Shown: positions 17,266 to 25,124, counted from the first letter of the stretch. The stretch is 33,820 nucleotides of DNA from Neobacillus notoginsengisoli (GCF_003515685.1 NZ_QWEG01000025.1:1-33820), one strand, 5' to 3'. Program-made: numbers and translations. Notes: generated by a model not told the origin, from the letters alone.

Positions 17266-17721
17266 CTATTCATTTTTCTCCAATTCATCCAGTACACGGT
17301 TTACGCGCTTTTCTAGCATCTTCATGCCGCTTCCCCCTGCTTGGAAATGACGCAGCTTCCCTTCACGATCAAATACGTAATAGGCAGGGACATACTGGTT
17401 TTCAAATGCGTCTGTCAGCTTATGCTCGCTATCAACAAAGATCGGCTGGGTAATGCCATGCTCCGCCGCGGTCTTTTTAACCTCTTCCATGTTTAAATCA
17501 TCTTCAGACCTTGGCATGTGGACAGCTACAACATTCAACTTATCCTTATAGTCGTCACGGAATTGGTTCACCTGAGGCATCGCTTCCTTGCAAAGATGGC
17601 AGCTGACCGACCAAAAGTGAATGAGGGTAGGCTTTTCTCCAGTTAATTCTTCCCTGGTAACTTCCCCATTCAGCCATTCAACAGCACCGGTCAATTCCGG
17701 CATCGGTTCACGTAATTTCAT
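17266..17721 (-). CDS. ykuV: Thiol-disulfide oxidoreductase YkuV (TlpA-like thioredoxin)
   Basis: This is a 151-residue cytoplasmic thioredoxin-fold protein (no signal peptide) with active site CHLC (Cys41, Cys44) after PTLIHFWSVS, and a cis-proline region VPAYYVFDREGKLRHFQAGGSGMKML. It aligns end to end with B. subtilis YkuV, a thioredoxin-like reductant. Its neighbour ykuU encodes a 2-Cys peroxiredoxin, so YkuV plausibly recycles it; this pairing is an inference. Separated from ykuU by 110 bp and a terminator, so it likely has its own promoter. Confidence 0.93.
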   Translation of the reverse strand: MKLREPMPELTGAVEWLNGEVTREELTGEKPTLIHFWSVSCHLCKEAMPQVNQFRDDYKDKLNVVAVHMPRSEDDLNMEEVKKTAAEHGITQPIFVDSEHKLTDAFENQYVPAYYVFDREGKLRHFQAGGSGMKMLEKRVNRVLDELEKNE

Positions 17722-17756
17722 TATATTACCTCCAAATCATGTTCTAATTTTGCGAA

Positions 17757-17790
17757 AAAAAGACCTAACATTTAAATGGTTAGGTCTTAT
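17757..17790 (-). terminator. Terminator of ykuU
   Basis: AAGACCTAAC (17760-17769) pairs with GTTAGGTCTT (17779-17788), with a seven-T run following on the minus strand. It separates ykuU from ykuV. Confidence 0.85.
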
Positions 17791-17831
17791 CAGTGATCAA
17801 TGATTGATTCCGCCTTCAGGTTTAAGGTTGT

Positions 17832-18380
17832 TTATATTTTTAGAGTTTCCTGGCCCGGCTTCCAGTTTGCAGGGCAGAGTCCGCCTGTTTGCAGAGCCTG
17901 GAGGACACGGAGTGTTTCGTCTACGTCGCGGCCAATGTTGTTATGGTTCACAACGGAGTACATCAGCTCACCCTCTGGACTAATGATAAAAAGGCCGCGG
18001 AGCGCAATTCCTTCTTCTTCAATCAGAACGCCATAGTCACGGGAAACAAGATGGTTCGTATCTGCCGCCAGCGGATAATTAAGGTCGCCCAGACCATTAT
18101 CCTTGCGATCAGTTTTAATCCAGGCAAGGTGCGTGTGAATCGTATCCGTGGATACGCCAATCACTTCTGCATCAAGGTCTTCAAACTCGTCATAGCGGTC
18201 AGAGAGGGCCGTAATTTCAGTTGGGCATACAAATGTGAAGTCCATCGGGTAGAAGAACAACACAGTCCACTTATCATTTTTCATGTTTTCTTCAAGGCTG
18301 ACTTTCTTGAATTCTTTATTCGGCATAACCGCATCCATTTCAAATCGCGGCGCCTGTTTTCCTACCATGCGTTCTGGCAT
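17832..18380 (-). CDS. ykuU: 2-Cys peroxiredoxin YkuU (AhpC/TSA family)
   Basis: This is a 182-residue peroxide reductase. The peroxidatic cysteine lies in FYPMDFTFVCPTEI (Cys52) and the resolving one in GGLCPANWKPG (Cys169), so it is a typical 2-Cys enzyme. A GEL-type motif (ISPEGELMYS) is present. The start is ATG 18380 with TAGGAGGG upstream. In-frame codons further upstream overlap the promoter and are untranslated. B. subtilis YkuU is of the same size and next to ykuV. A strong sigma-A promoter lies about 70 bp upstream; a PerR box was looked for but none is convincing. Confidence 0.93.
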   Translation of the reverse strand: MPERMVGKQAPRFEMDAVMPNKEFKKVSLEENMKNDKWTVLFFYPMDFTFVCPTEITALSDRYDEFEDLDAEVIGVSTDTIHTHLAWIKTDRKDNGLGDLNYPLAADTNHLVSRDYGVLIEEEGIALRGLFIISPEGELMYSVVNHNNIGRDVDETLRVLQALQTGGLCPANWKPGQETLKI

Positions 18381-18444
18381 GAAGATCCCTCCTAATGAAG
18401 TAGTTCGAGATGGCAGCAAGTTCCATTTCTCTCTCACACTGACA

Positions 18445-18473
18445 ATTATAGGCCAAGCTCTAATTGTAGTCAA
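18445..18473 (-). promoter_or_regulatory. Sigma-A promoter of ykuU
   Basis: TTGACT (18473-18468) and a perfect TATAAT (18450-18445) are separated by 17 bp on the minus strand. This is one of the best promoters in the window. Confidence 0.8.
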
Positions 18474-18674
18474 ACTAAACAAAGAATAAATTTAATTAAA
18501 TAATAAGTATTGCCTGCAAAACGGACTCTATTAGGTTTACCCAAGATCTCCTATGTTACGCTAATAAATGACCCAATAATCAGTTTATCATAACCAAATA
18601 AATACGAATAATAGTCTGCTTACATTTTAGCCATTTGGATGACTTCAAGGCATAATCCATCAAACTGCAGAGAC

Positions 18675-19266
18675 GGAACAAAAGCGCAGGCGCCTTCGTG
18701 ACAGGCAATAAACGCCTCGAGACAGGCACAGATCGCCTGTCTCTGCGATGCAAATTCCTGGAAGCTTTCCTTTGTGTCCCTGCGATGATTATTCTGAGGA
18801 GTTTTCCTTTGTGGTCATCGCCGTACAAACAGGAAGGGCTTCGACTGAGATAAAGTGAAACTTCCATCAGCGATTTTTGCTGATGGTTAGTCCCGTTCTA
18901 GTGCCGCTAATTCGCCAAAGAGCACGGCGACTAAGCGGCACTACGAACCCGATTGGTTCAACTAAGCCGCTGAAATGCACAGCCGCAAGTTTCACTGTAT
19001 CTCACGAATCGGACCTTTAGGGTCAGTTGCCAACGGAGGAGGCTTGACTTCCCCTTAAGAGTGGGATAAAGGAATCACGAAGAGCGAAGCTACTACCTGC
19101 AGTACTTCATGAATTAGCATCTGTGAAGTCCTTCATGGGCTTTGCGGCGAACTGAAGGTAAGCTTCCTGAATATGCTATGGCGCAGGAGCACTAAGCGCA
19201 TTCGTGCATGACTTATCGTAGGGAGGAGACCTGAAGTTTACGCACGCATAGGCGCTGAAGCAAGAT
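18675..19266 (+). repeat. Family B repeat, copy 1 (interrupted)
   Basis: Bases 18675-18855 align at roughly 90% with the reverse complement of the copy at 22484-22747, and 19180-19266 align with that copy's inner end. Two extra segments interrupt it: 18856-19071 and about 19087-19179. The core has several self-complementary stretches (CGAGACAGGC / GCCTGTCTC). It has no protein-coding frame. It fills the 800-bp space between the ykuU promoter and the ccpC stop; 18474-18674 shows nothing recognisable. Confidence 0.8.
18856..19071. repeat. Second repeat nested in family B copy 1, flanked by 7-bp direct repeats
   Basis: A segment of about 209 bp absent from the other family B copy is bounded by GATAAAG at 18849-18855 and again at 19065-19071, as expected for a target-site duplication. 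It contains hairpins (CCATCAGC..GCTGATGG; TGCCGCT..AGCGGCA). It resembles a GTGAAACTTCC..CTTGACTTCCCC element that is common in Bacillaceae intergenic DNA. No transposase is present. Confidence 0.6.
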
Positions 19267-19279
19267 GTAGCCATGCAAG

Positions 19280-20161
19280 TTAACGTCCTTCATGACTATA
19301 CTGGGAAACCAACTCAGTAAATGCCCTAACCTGCTTTAATTCAAATGCAGACTCATAACCAAGCAGCCAAGTGTCACGCTTGATTGGCCGCCCATCCTGG
19401 TCTAGGAGAGGAAGTTTATAAATTTCTGTTTCCTCCCCGTTTAAGGTTATTTCGGGAAGAATGGCATACCCAATGCCGTTGATAGCCATTTGTTTACATG
19501 TTTCAATTTGGTCAACCACGACAGTTCTTTTTGGCGGAAAAGTAAATTGTCTGTGCCACCAGTCCTGTATTTCCTGATAGTAATTCGAGTCGCTTTTAAA
19601 CTGAATAAATGGGCGGTCGGTTTTCACTACCTCTTCCATACTGGAAATTTCCCTATCGACAAGAAACAGCCTGTCCTCAAACAAATGGATTTTCTTGCCC
19701 TTCCATTCGGGCGTTCCCCGGATGATGCCTATGTGTACTTGTTGGTCATAAAGCGACTTGAGAATTTCACTGCTCCAGCCTGTTACAAGGGATATTTTTG
19801 CCTGGGGATAACGTTCTATGTATTTTTTCAAAACTTTAGGCAGCCAGTGCTGGCCGACGATGGTGGCGACGGCAATCTTCAATGTGCCGGAAACACCGGA
19901 TTCCATGGAACGGATGGACTCTCTTACCTTTTCTTCTTCTTTTAAAACCCCGTTTACAAACCTGATTATCTCTTCTCCTTGCGGGGTTAAAGTAAGCCCT
20001 TTTTGTGACCGGATAAACAGTTTCGCCGCCCAATCTTTTTCTATTGATTGCAGGCGCTGTGATAGTGCCGGTTGAGAAACAAATAAACGTTCCGATGCTT
20101 TGCGCATATTCATTTCCTGAGCAAGTACGGAAAGCAAATGAAATTCTGAAAGCGAGGACAT
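19280..20161 (-). CDS. ccpC: LysR-family regulator CcpC (catabolite control protein C)
   Basis: CcpC represses the first TCA-cycle genes (citZ, citB) in B. subtilis and responds to citrate. The 293-residue protein has an N-terminal winged helix-turn-helix (residues 1-60; MRKASERLFVSQPALSQRLQSIE is the HTH) and a periplasmic-binding-like effector domain (about 90-290). It matches B. subtilis YkuM/CcpC in blocks such as GQHWLPKVLKKYIERYP, SLVTGWSSEILKSLY, VDQIETCKQMA-GIGYAILP and RDTWLLGYE-AFELKQV. The start is ATG 20161 behind GGAGGAA. The darB neighbourhood is also as in B. subtilis, but a transporter gene now lies between. No terminator follows; the repeat starts just beyond the stop. Confidence 0.9.
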   Translation of the reverse strand: MSSLSEFHLLSVLAQEMNMRKASERLFVSQPALSQRLQSIEKDWAAKLFIRSQKGLTLTPQGEEIIRFVNGVLKEEEKVRESIRSMESGVSGTLKIAVATIVGQHWLPKVLKKYIERYPQAKISLVTGWSSEILKSLYDQQVHIGIIRGTPEWKGKKIHLFEDRLFLVDREISSMEEVVKTDRPFIQFKSDSNYYQEIQDWWHRQFTFPPKRTVVVDQIETCKQMAINGIGYAILPEITLNGEETEIYKLPLLDQDGRPIKRDTWLLGYESAFELKQVRAFTELVSQYSHEGR

Positions 20162-20229
20162 TCCAATTCCTCCATAAGTTTTTCTTATATTATAGCGCAA
20201 ATGAAACATGAATAAGAAATTTTACAAAG

Positions 20230-20260
20230 AAGAAAGCCCGGGAAAATCCCGGACTTTAGG
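20230..20260 (-). terminator. Terminator of the DHA2 transporter gene
   Basis: AAAGCCCGGG pairs with CCCGGACTTT with one mismatch, overlapping the stop codon at 20256-20258; T-rich sequence follows on the minus strand. Confidence 0.65.
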
Positions 20261-21764
20261 AAGGTCGTTTTTTTGGCAAAAAGAAAATTAATACGATGCT
20301 AATTATCGCAAATAAAAGGACACCCAAATAAACAGTATGAAGGGAAACCGTAAGCCCGTCCTGCAAGAGTACCTTCACTTCGGCGGGAAGGGATGTCCTT
20401 TCATTCGGATCGAGGAGGAGGTTGGCTGTTTCGAGTGTCGGGCTATCCTCCCCGCTTGTCCCATTTTCCTCCAAATAAGACATGAAGCGGCTATTCAATA
20501 TGCCACCAAGTAAAGCCGCACCGATTGTATTCCCAAGGTTTCTCATAAACATATTGGAGGCTGTCGCTATCCCTCTTTGCTGCCAGCTGACCGTACCCTG
20601 AATGAGTAGGATGAATGCTGTTGAGGTTAAGCCCATCCCTACTCCTGTAACGAAAGAGCCGGCAGCCGCCCAGATAGGCCCGGCAGTAGGAGTCATCATT
20701 GCAAAAAGGGCGCCTCCCGCCACAAGGCAAACCCCTCCAATCAAGGAAGTAAACCGATAACCTTTGGCCAATGCCAGCCTTCCCGACACTGTTGCAGCAA
20801 TTGGCCAGCCTATTGACATTGCCGTCAAGGCAAAACCAGCTACAATCGGGGACTGTTCCATGACGCCTTGAACGAAGGCGGGCAGGAAGCTTGATATGCC
20901 AATTAGCATCACTCCTGTTGTCAGTGAAACGGTATTGGCAATAAAAATTGATTTTTCTTTCCAAATGGAAAAAGGCATCATTGGTTCAGCTGCCCGCCGC
21001 TCTTGAACGACAAACAGAGCGATGGCGGCAGCGCTAACGGAAAACAAAAGGATTGATGGCAAGGATACCCAGTTCCAGCGGTGGCCGCCTTCAACCAATA
21101 TATACATTAAGGAAGAGATTCCTATTGTAATGAGAATCGCACCAAGGTAATCGATTTTATGCTTTTTCTTCACAACCTGCTCATGAAGGAAAAACCATAG
21201 GCCGGCCATGGATAAGATACCCAGTGGAATATTGACCCAGAAAACATAATGCCAGCTGACATACTCGACAAGGAAACCGCCGATTGCAGGTCCAAGGACA
21301 GCTGAAATTCCCCATACGCTCGAAAGATAGCCTTGAATTTTCGCTCTTTCTTCCGTGCTGTATATATCACCTACAATTGTTGTTGCGATTGGCATGACCG
21401 CACCGGCACCGACCCCTTGAATCAGTCTGTAAACAATCAGCATTTCCATTGATTCGGCAAATCCGCATAGGATGGTGCCTATCATAAACACAGTAAGCCC
21501 AAACAGGAGAACTGGCTTTCTTCCAAATAAATCAGCAAGTTTTCCATAGATCAGTACTGTAACGGCATTCATTAACAAATAAGAGGAGAACACCCAGCTA
21601 TAAAGGGAGAAACCTCCCAACTCGCCAACAATGGCGGGCATTGCGGTCGAGACGATGGTTGCTTCTATTGCCCCCATGAACATGGCGAGCATGACAGCGG
21701 CAAGTACAAACGGCCTCCTCGTTCTCTTTGTTTTTCTAATTGGAGCATTCAGAGCCTCTCCCAC
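20256..21764 (-). CDS. DHA2-family (EmrB/QacA, 14-TM) MFS multidrug transporter
   Basis: This is a 502-residue proton-coupled exporter. It has the usual 14 hydrophobic spans, motif D1 in MGAIEATIVSTAMPAIVGELG, motif A in YGKLADLFGRKPVLLFG, and the antiporter motif C region AVLGPAIGGFLVEYVSWHYVFWVNIPLG. Residues 440-480 are a hydrophilic loop before the last span. The substrate cannot be predicted. The start is taken at GTG 21764, 6 nt after AGAGGTG; an upstream in-frame TTG at 21782 is less likely. It sits between darB and ccpC, which are adjacent in B. subtilis, so it looks like an insertion. No dedicated TetR/MarR regulator accompanies it. Confidence 0.9.
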   Translation of the reverse strand: MGEALNAPIRKTKRTRRPFVLAAVMLAMFMGAIEATIVSTAMPAIVGELGGFSLYSWVFSSYLLMNAVTVLIYGKLADLFGRKPVLLFGLTVFMIGTILCGFAESMEMLIVYRLIQGVGAGAVMPIATTIVGDIYSTEERAKIQGYLSSVWGISAVLGPAIGGFLVEYVSWHYVFWVNIPLGILSMAGLWFFLHEQVVKKKHKIDYLGAILITIGISSLMYILVEGGHRWNWVSLPSILLFSVSAAAIALFVVQERRAAEPMMPFSIWKEKSIFIANTVSLTTGVMLIGISSFLPAFVQGVMEQSPIVAGFALTAMSIGWPIAATVSGRLALAKGYRFTSLIGGVCLVAGGALFAMMTPTAGPIWAAAGSFVTGVGMGLTSTAFILLIQGTVSWQQRGIATASNMFMRNLGNTIGAALLGGILNSRFMSYLEENGTSGEDSPTLETANLLLDPNERTSLPAEVKVLLQDGLTVSLHTVYLGVLLFAIISIVLIFFLPKKRPS

Positions 21765-21806
21765 AAACTGCACCTCTTTCAAATATAACTTTTACTAGTA
21801 AAACAA

Positions 21807-21828
21807 TAGAGCCCCCAACTGGGAGCCA
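21807..21828 (-). terminator. Weak terminator-like hairpin after darB
   Basis: GGCTCCC and GGGGGCTC on the minus strand can pair with one G-U wobble around a four-base loop, followed by TATTGTTTT. It lies between darB and the transporter gene. Confidence 0.4.
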
Positions 21829-21849
21829 TATTGTCTTTTCATTCAGTTT

Positions 21850-22299
21850 CTAATTCTTCTTATTCAGTTTCTTTAAATGTTTGTTTAACTGATTTAAAAC
21901 CGTACTTCTAGGAAGAATGCCCTCAAAAAGGCCATCTCCTGACTCTACACATAAAAAAGGATTGTTAATGAGCAGTTCAATGCAACGGGTAACGGAAGAG
22001 TCCATCCTTACCCTTGGAACAGCCCGAACCATGATTTCCTCAACCCGTTTTTCTTCAAGCTTTTCAAATTCAATCCGCTCCAGCCCTAGTATGGAATCCA
22101 TAATGAGCCTCGTACTGATTAAGCCGTGAAGCCTGTAATGAGGATCGAGTACTGGAATGGCGGTATAGCCGCTTTTTGTAAGCACCAGTAATGCGTGCTG
22201 CAAATTGTTGCCGACTTGAACATGGGCTACCCGCTCGGATGGAATCAATAAATCCAGAATGCTAATTTCCAAAAATTCACTACTATGAAGACTAATCAT
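21850..22299 (-). CDS. darB: c-di-AMP receptor DarB (tandem CBS domains)
   Basis: DarB (YkuL/CbpB) is a small stand-alone CBS-domain protein. In B. subtilis it binds Rel and pyruvate carboxylase when free of c-di-AMP. This one has 149 residues. CBS1 has VAHVQVGNNLQHALLVLTKSGYTAIPVLD and RLHGLIS, and CBS2 has EEIMVRAVPRVRMDSS and LLINNPFLCVE. The start is ATG 22299, preceded by GAGGAG; MISLHSSEFLE matches the B. subtilis N-terminus, so the longer upstream frame is untranslated. An extended -10 box (TGTTAGAAT) lies upstream. It has its own promoter region and is followed by a transporter gene instead of ccpC. Confidence 0.92.
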   Translation of the reverse strand: MISLHSSEFLEISILDLLIPSERVAHVQVGNNLQHALLVLTKSGYTAIPVLDPHYRLHGLISTRLIMDSILGLERIEFEKLEEKRVEEIMVRAVPRVRMDSSVTRCIELLINNPFLCVESGDGLFEGILPRSTVLNQLNKHLKKLNKKN

Positions 22300-22392
22300 C
22301 GCCGAATACTCCTCAAATTTGTTATACACCGTATCTATTCTAACACAGTTTTTCATGTTGTTGGTTTATTTACTATATGAGGGACCCAAGGA

Positions 22393-22420
22393 AAAAGGAA
22401 CCCGCATCAGGTTCCCTTGT
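22393..22420 (-). terminator. Terminator probably belonging to ykuJ, separated from it by a repeat
   Basis: AAGGGAACC pairs with GGTTCCTT on the minus strand, followed by TTTCC. The nearest upstream gene on this strand is ykuJ, about 330 bp away with the family B repeat between them. Confidence 0.6.
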
Positions 22421-22483
22421 TCTCTTTTAGGTAACTATTGATTCCTCTACTATTTATAATTCATTTACCAAGCAAGGTTACAT

Positions 22484-22747
22484 CTAGCTTCAGCGCCTAC
22501 GCGTGCGCAAACTTCAGGTCTCCTCCCTACGATAAGTCATGCACGAATGCGCTCACGCTCTTCGTGATTCCTTTATCTCAGTCGAAGCCCTTCCAGTTTG
22601 TACGGCGATGACCACAAAGGAAGGCTCCCGGGAATAATCATCGCAGGGACACAAAGGAAAGCTCCCAGGAATTTGCATCGCAGAGACAGGCGATCTGTGC
22701 CTGTCTCGAGGCGGTTTTTGCCTGTCACGAAGGCGCTTGCGCTTTTG
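22484..22747 (-). repeat. Family B repeat, copy 2 (uninterrupted, inverted relative to copy 1)
   Basis: About 264 bp, matching 18675-19266 in the opposite orientation and without its two inserts. Its outer end lies within 6 bp of the ykuJ stop codon. Contains strong short hairpins (GAGACAGGC / GCCTGTCTC). Confidence 0.8.
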
Positions 22748-22752
22748 TTCTG

Positions 22753-22989
22753 TTACTGAATCAAATCGAAAATTTCAATCGTCATCATATCAATATTATC
22801 GAATTGGTAGCGCTTCGGCTTTTCCTTATCATTATAAACTTCCAGTTCAAATGTTTCAGTCTTTGGTTGGAACGTGACTTGGCATTTCCTTTCACCATTT
22901 ACTTCAAAATACCTCTGTGCCGGTTCACCGCTCCCAGACTGTTCCTGCAAATTCTTCAGCCGTGTAATAATTCCTTGTAGCTGTGACAT
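22753..22989 (-). CDS. ykuJ: Conserved protein YkuJ (DUF1797)
   Basis: This is a 78-residue small alpha/beta protein matching B. subtilis YkuJ: N-terminal SQLQGIITRLKNLQE, then AQRYFEVNGERKCQVTF, ETFELEVY, and C-terminal YQFDNIDMMTIEIFDLIQ. The function is unknown; the B. subtilis structure is known. The start is ATG 22989 with AAAGGAGAG upstream. In B. subtilis ykuJ lies upstream of ykuK and ykuL (darB); ykuK is absent here and a repeat occupies the space. Confidence 0.9.
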   Translation of the reverse strand: MSQLQGIITRLKNLQEQSGSGEPAQRYFEVNGERKCQVTFQPKTETFELEVYNDKEKPKRYQFDNIDMMTIEIFDLIQ

Positions 22990-23177
22990 ACTTTCTCTCC
23001 TTTCAAACACAAACAAGCGTATGCTATTAGATTTCTCAACAAGCAAGTTTCTATCCATTCATGAACTTAGGATTTATAGAAATACCCTAACCTTGTTTGC
23101 CAATATAAACAGCATAAAGTAAGTTTGCAGTTACATACAAGTAAAATCTAATGGAATTTCTAATTTTTTCGATTTAA

Positions 23178-23210
23178 TAAAAATACCGCCCTATAAATTA
23201 CGGGCGGCCA
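23178..23210 (-). terminator. Terminator of the DUF3993 gene
   Basis: CCGCCC (23186-23191) pairs with GGGCGG (23202-23207), followed on the minus strand by TATTTTTATT. Confidence 0.65.
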
Positions 23211-23241
23211 GGAATTAATTTTCTAGTACCAGCAGTCCATT

Positions 23242-23919
23242 TTAATTGTTAAATAAATCCCCAAATCCGTATGAGTGATTAGAGCCCAGAAAGGCCGCAT
23301 ACTGGAACACGGTTGCAATTGGGTTCATTCCAATTTGAAATTGAATAGAAGCCGCTTCAGCTTCCCCGCTTATTTCGGTTTTTGCGGCAGGAGGGATGTT
23401 TACCGATATTGTTTCGCTTTTCATCTTTGCGGACTTGTGTAGAATAGACTCAGGTATCTGGTTGTATAAATACTCTGATACCTTCCAAGTGCCCTTTTCT
23501 TTTTCTAGTAGCAAGCCCTCATAATGGTCTTCATAGCCAACAGGTCCTTCCGTGTTTGCCGGAAAAAATTCAAATACGTATGCCTTATCCTGGTCAATAA
23601 CAACCTCAGTAGAGTTCGAAAACTCATAATAAGGGATATAAAACTGGGCAAAATCCGAACCGTACGTAACATACTTGCCGTTTTCCTCTATAACATTCGC
23701 ATCCCAGAAAAGTGCTTTATAATCATCAGTAAAGTACGGCGAAAGCACTTCATCAATTTCTTTCTTTGTCCTAAGCTGCTCACTTAAAGACATTTGCGCC
23801 TCATACCCTTTTTTAAGCGACGTTAAAATTTCATCCCTATCTGTTCTTCCTGTTTCAGCCTTGGAATAAACAGGCATGAACAAGATCAATGCACATATGA
23901 ACACTAACGCTTTTTTCAT
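23242..23919 (-). CDS. Secreted protein, DUF3993-like
   Basis: This is a 225-residue protein with a Sec signal peptide (MKKALVFICALILFMPVYSKA, cleavage likely after SKA). The mature domain is about 130 residues, with EILTSLKKGYEAQMSLSEQLRTKKEI then PYFTDDYKALF, GSDFAQFYIPYYEF and EGPVGYEDHYEGLLLEKEKGTWKVSEYLYN. This looks like an NTF2-like or DUF3993 module found in Bacillus. A long, less ordered tail follows (165-225). No catalytic residues are obvious. The ribosome binding site AGGGGAGA is good. It is a separate unit between ykuJ and fadH, with no known partner. The family call is from memory and only moderately sure. Confidence 0.6.
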   Translation of the reverse strand: MKKALVFICALILFMPVYSKAETGRTDRDEILTSLKKGYEAQMSLSEQLRTKKEIDEVLSPYFTDDYKALFWDANVIEENGKYVTYGSDFAQFYIPYYEFSNSTEVVIDQDKAYVFEFFPANTEGPVGYEDHYEGLLLEKEKGTWKVSEYLYNQIPESILHKSAKMKSETISVNIPPAAKTEISGEAEAASIQFQIGMNPIATVFQYAAFLGSNHSYGFGDLFNN

Positions 23920-24182
23920 ACTCTATCTCCCCTTGTTTTCTCTTAGTGCCAAGTATTTTTATTCGTCGGGTTGACTGCCTACAGAGTGTGTAACAATTAC
24001 AAACGAATGATTTGACAAAACTCATATGTTACTCTATACCCTCTGAACGGCCTATGTAACCAGGCCATTCGCACCTCGAGAAAAACAGGAAGGAAGTCCT
24101 GAGTTAAAACTTTTCTAATCCGGTTATTTAATATGTTACAAAATCCAATAGGTACCTGGTCAATGCCATGCCTAAATGACAT

Positions 24183-24947
24183 TTAAAATGGATGTTGGTT
24201 CAGCCATTGCCCGCCATCGATTGTGATACAATCCCCATTTATATACGAAGCTTGAGGTGAAAAGAGAAACAAAGCCAATTCAGCAATTTCCTCAGGCCGT
24301 CCAAGCCGTCCAAGCGGGACGTTGTCAATCGTCCTTTTCGCGGCATCCTCGGACTCCCACAGCTTTTCAGCGCCACCCGTCCGTTCAATCGGGCCAGGAG
24401 CGATAGCATTTACTCGGATCCCATACTTTCTGCCCCATTCCACAGCAAGCGTCCTTGTCATTGATAGGACCCCGGCCTTTGCCGCAGCGGAATGTATGAC
24501 CCCAGCTCCAGCCCCCCAAGCATACGTGGCTGCCATATTGATCATCCTTCCCTCGATTTCTTTTTCAATCCAGTACCTGCCAACCTCACTGCTGCAGTAA
24601 AATGTCCCATTCAGGACAATATCAATGACTGCTTTCCAGCCGTTTGGCGACAGCTTTTCTGCGGGACACAGAAAGTTCCCGGCGGCATTGTTAACAAGAA
24701 AATCGACTTTGCCGAACTCGCGGATTGTCTCCTTTACCATCCGGGTTGCATCCTCTGGTTTCCTGACGTCCATTTCAATTGTTAAAACCTTGCCCTTTCT
24801 ATCTGTCATTTCATCTTTCGCCTTCACAAGTCTTTCATGAGATCTGCCTGTGATGGCAACATTCGCACCAGCATCTATGAATTTTTTTGCCATGTATTTC
24901 CCCATTCCATTAGAGCCGCCGGTAACAATAACTGTTTTACCTTTCAT
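24183..24947 (-). CDS. fadH: 2,4-dienoyl-CoA reductase FadH (SDR family)
   Basis: This enzyme reduces 2,4-dienoyl-CoA with NADPH in beta-oxidation of unsaturated fatty acids. The 254-residue SDR has the cofactor motif TGGSNGMG, NNAAG, and the C-terminal GGQWLNQHPF. The usual SDR YxxxK is not present. Instead Y-x10-S-x3-K appears as TYAWGAGAGVIHSAAAK, the Tyr/Ser/Lys spacing typical of dienoyl-CoA reductases (as in human DECR1). It matches B. subtilis YkuF/FadH in length and location next to ykuE. GGAGGAGG precedes ATG. It is divergent from ykuE. Confidence 0.92.
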   Translation of the reverse strand: MKGKTVIVTGGSNGMGKYMAKKFIDAGANVAITGRSHERLVKAKDEMTDRKGKVLTIEMDVRKPEDATRMVKETIREFGKVDFLVNNAAGNFLCPAEKLSPNGWKAVIDIVLNGTFYCSSEVGRYWIEKEIEGRMINMAATYAWGAGAGVIHSAAAKAGVLSMTRTLAVEWGRKYGIRVNAIAPGPIERTGGAEKLWESEDAAKRTIDNVPLGRLGRPEEIAELALFLFSPQASYINGDCITIDGGQWLNQHPF

Positions 24948-25058
24948 TTCCCCGAACCTCCTCCACTATGTTACATAAAGCTTAGCATACCCCTGGATAC
25001 TTTCCGAAAATTTACACTACTTCTGAATGCGGAATTCACTTCTTTTCTTAATTTAATT

Positions 25059-25088
25059 TTGCTAGTATTAAAACTACGTACATATACT
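25059..25088 (+). promoter_or_regulatory. Candidate promoter of ykuE
   Basis: TTGCTA (25059-25064) and TATACT (25083-25088), spacer 18 bp, about 35 bp upstream of the ykuE start. Confidence 0.45.
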
Positions 25089-25124
25089 CTAAATGTAGCG
25101 AGAATGATAGGCTGGGAGATAGTA

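Noticed and set aside
18400-18480. PerR box at the ykuU promoter
   Set aside because: Only short AT-rich partial matches to TTATAATNATTATAA were found; not enough to call.
18580-18867. 95-codon minus-strand frame
   Set aside because: It lies wholly in family B repeat DNA; the counterpart in copy 2 does not keep the frame.
18675-22747. CRISPR array or defence island
   Set aside because: The repeats are two long inverted copies, not short evenly spaced direct repeats, and no cas or defence genes are present.
23997-24182. 61-codon frame starting right after the fadH stop
   Set aside because: The start abuts the fadH stop but lacks a ribosome binding site, and the protein has no recognisable pattern.
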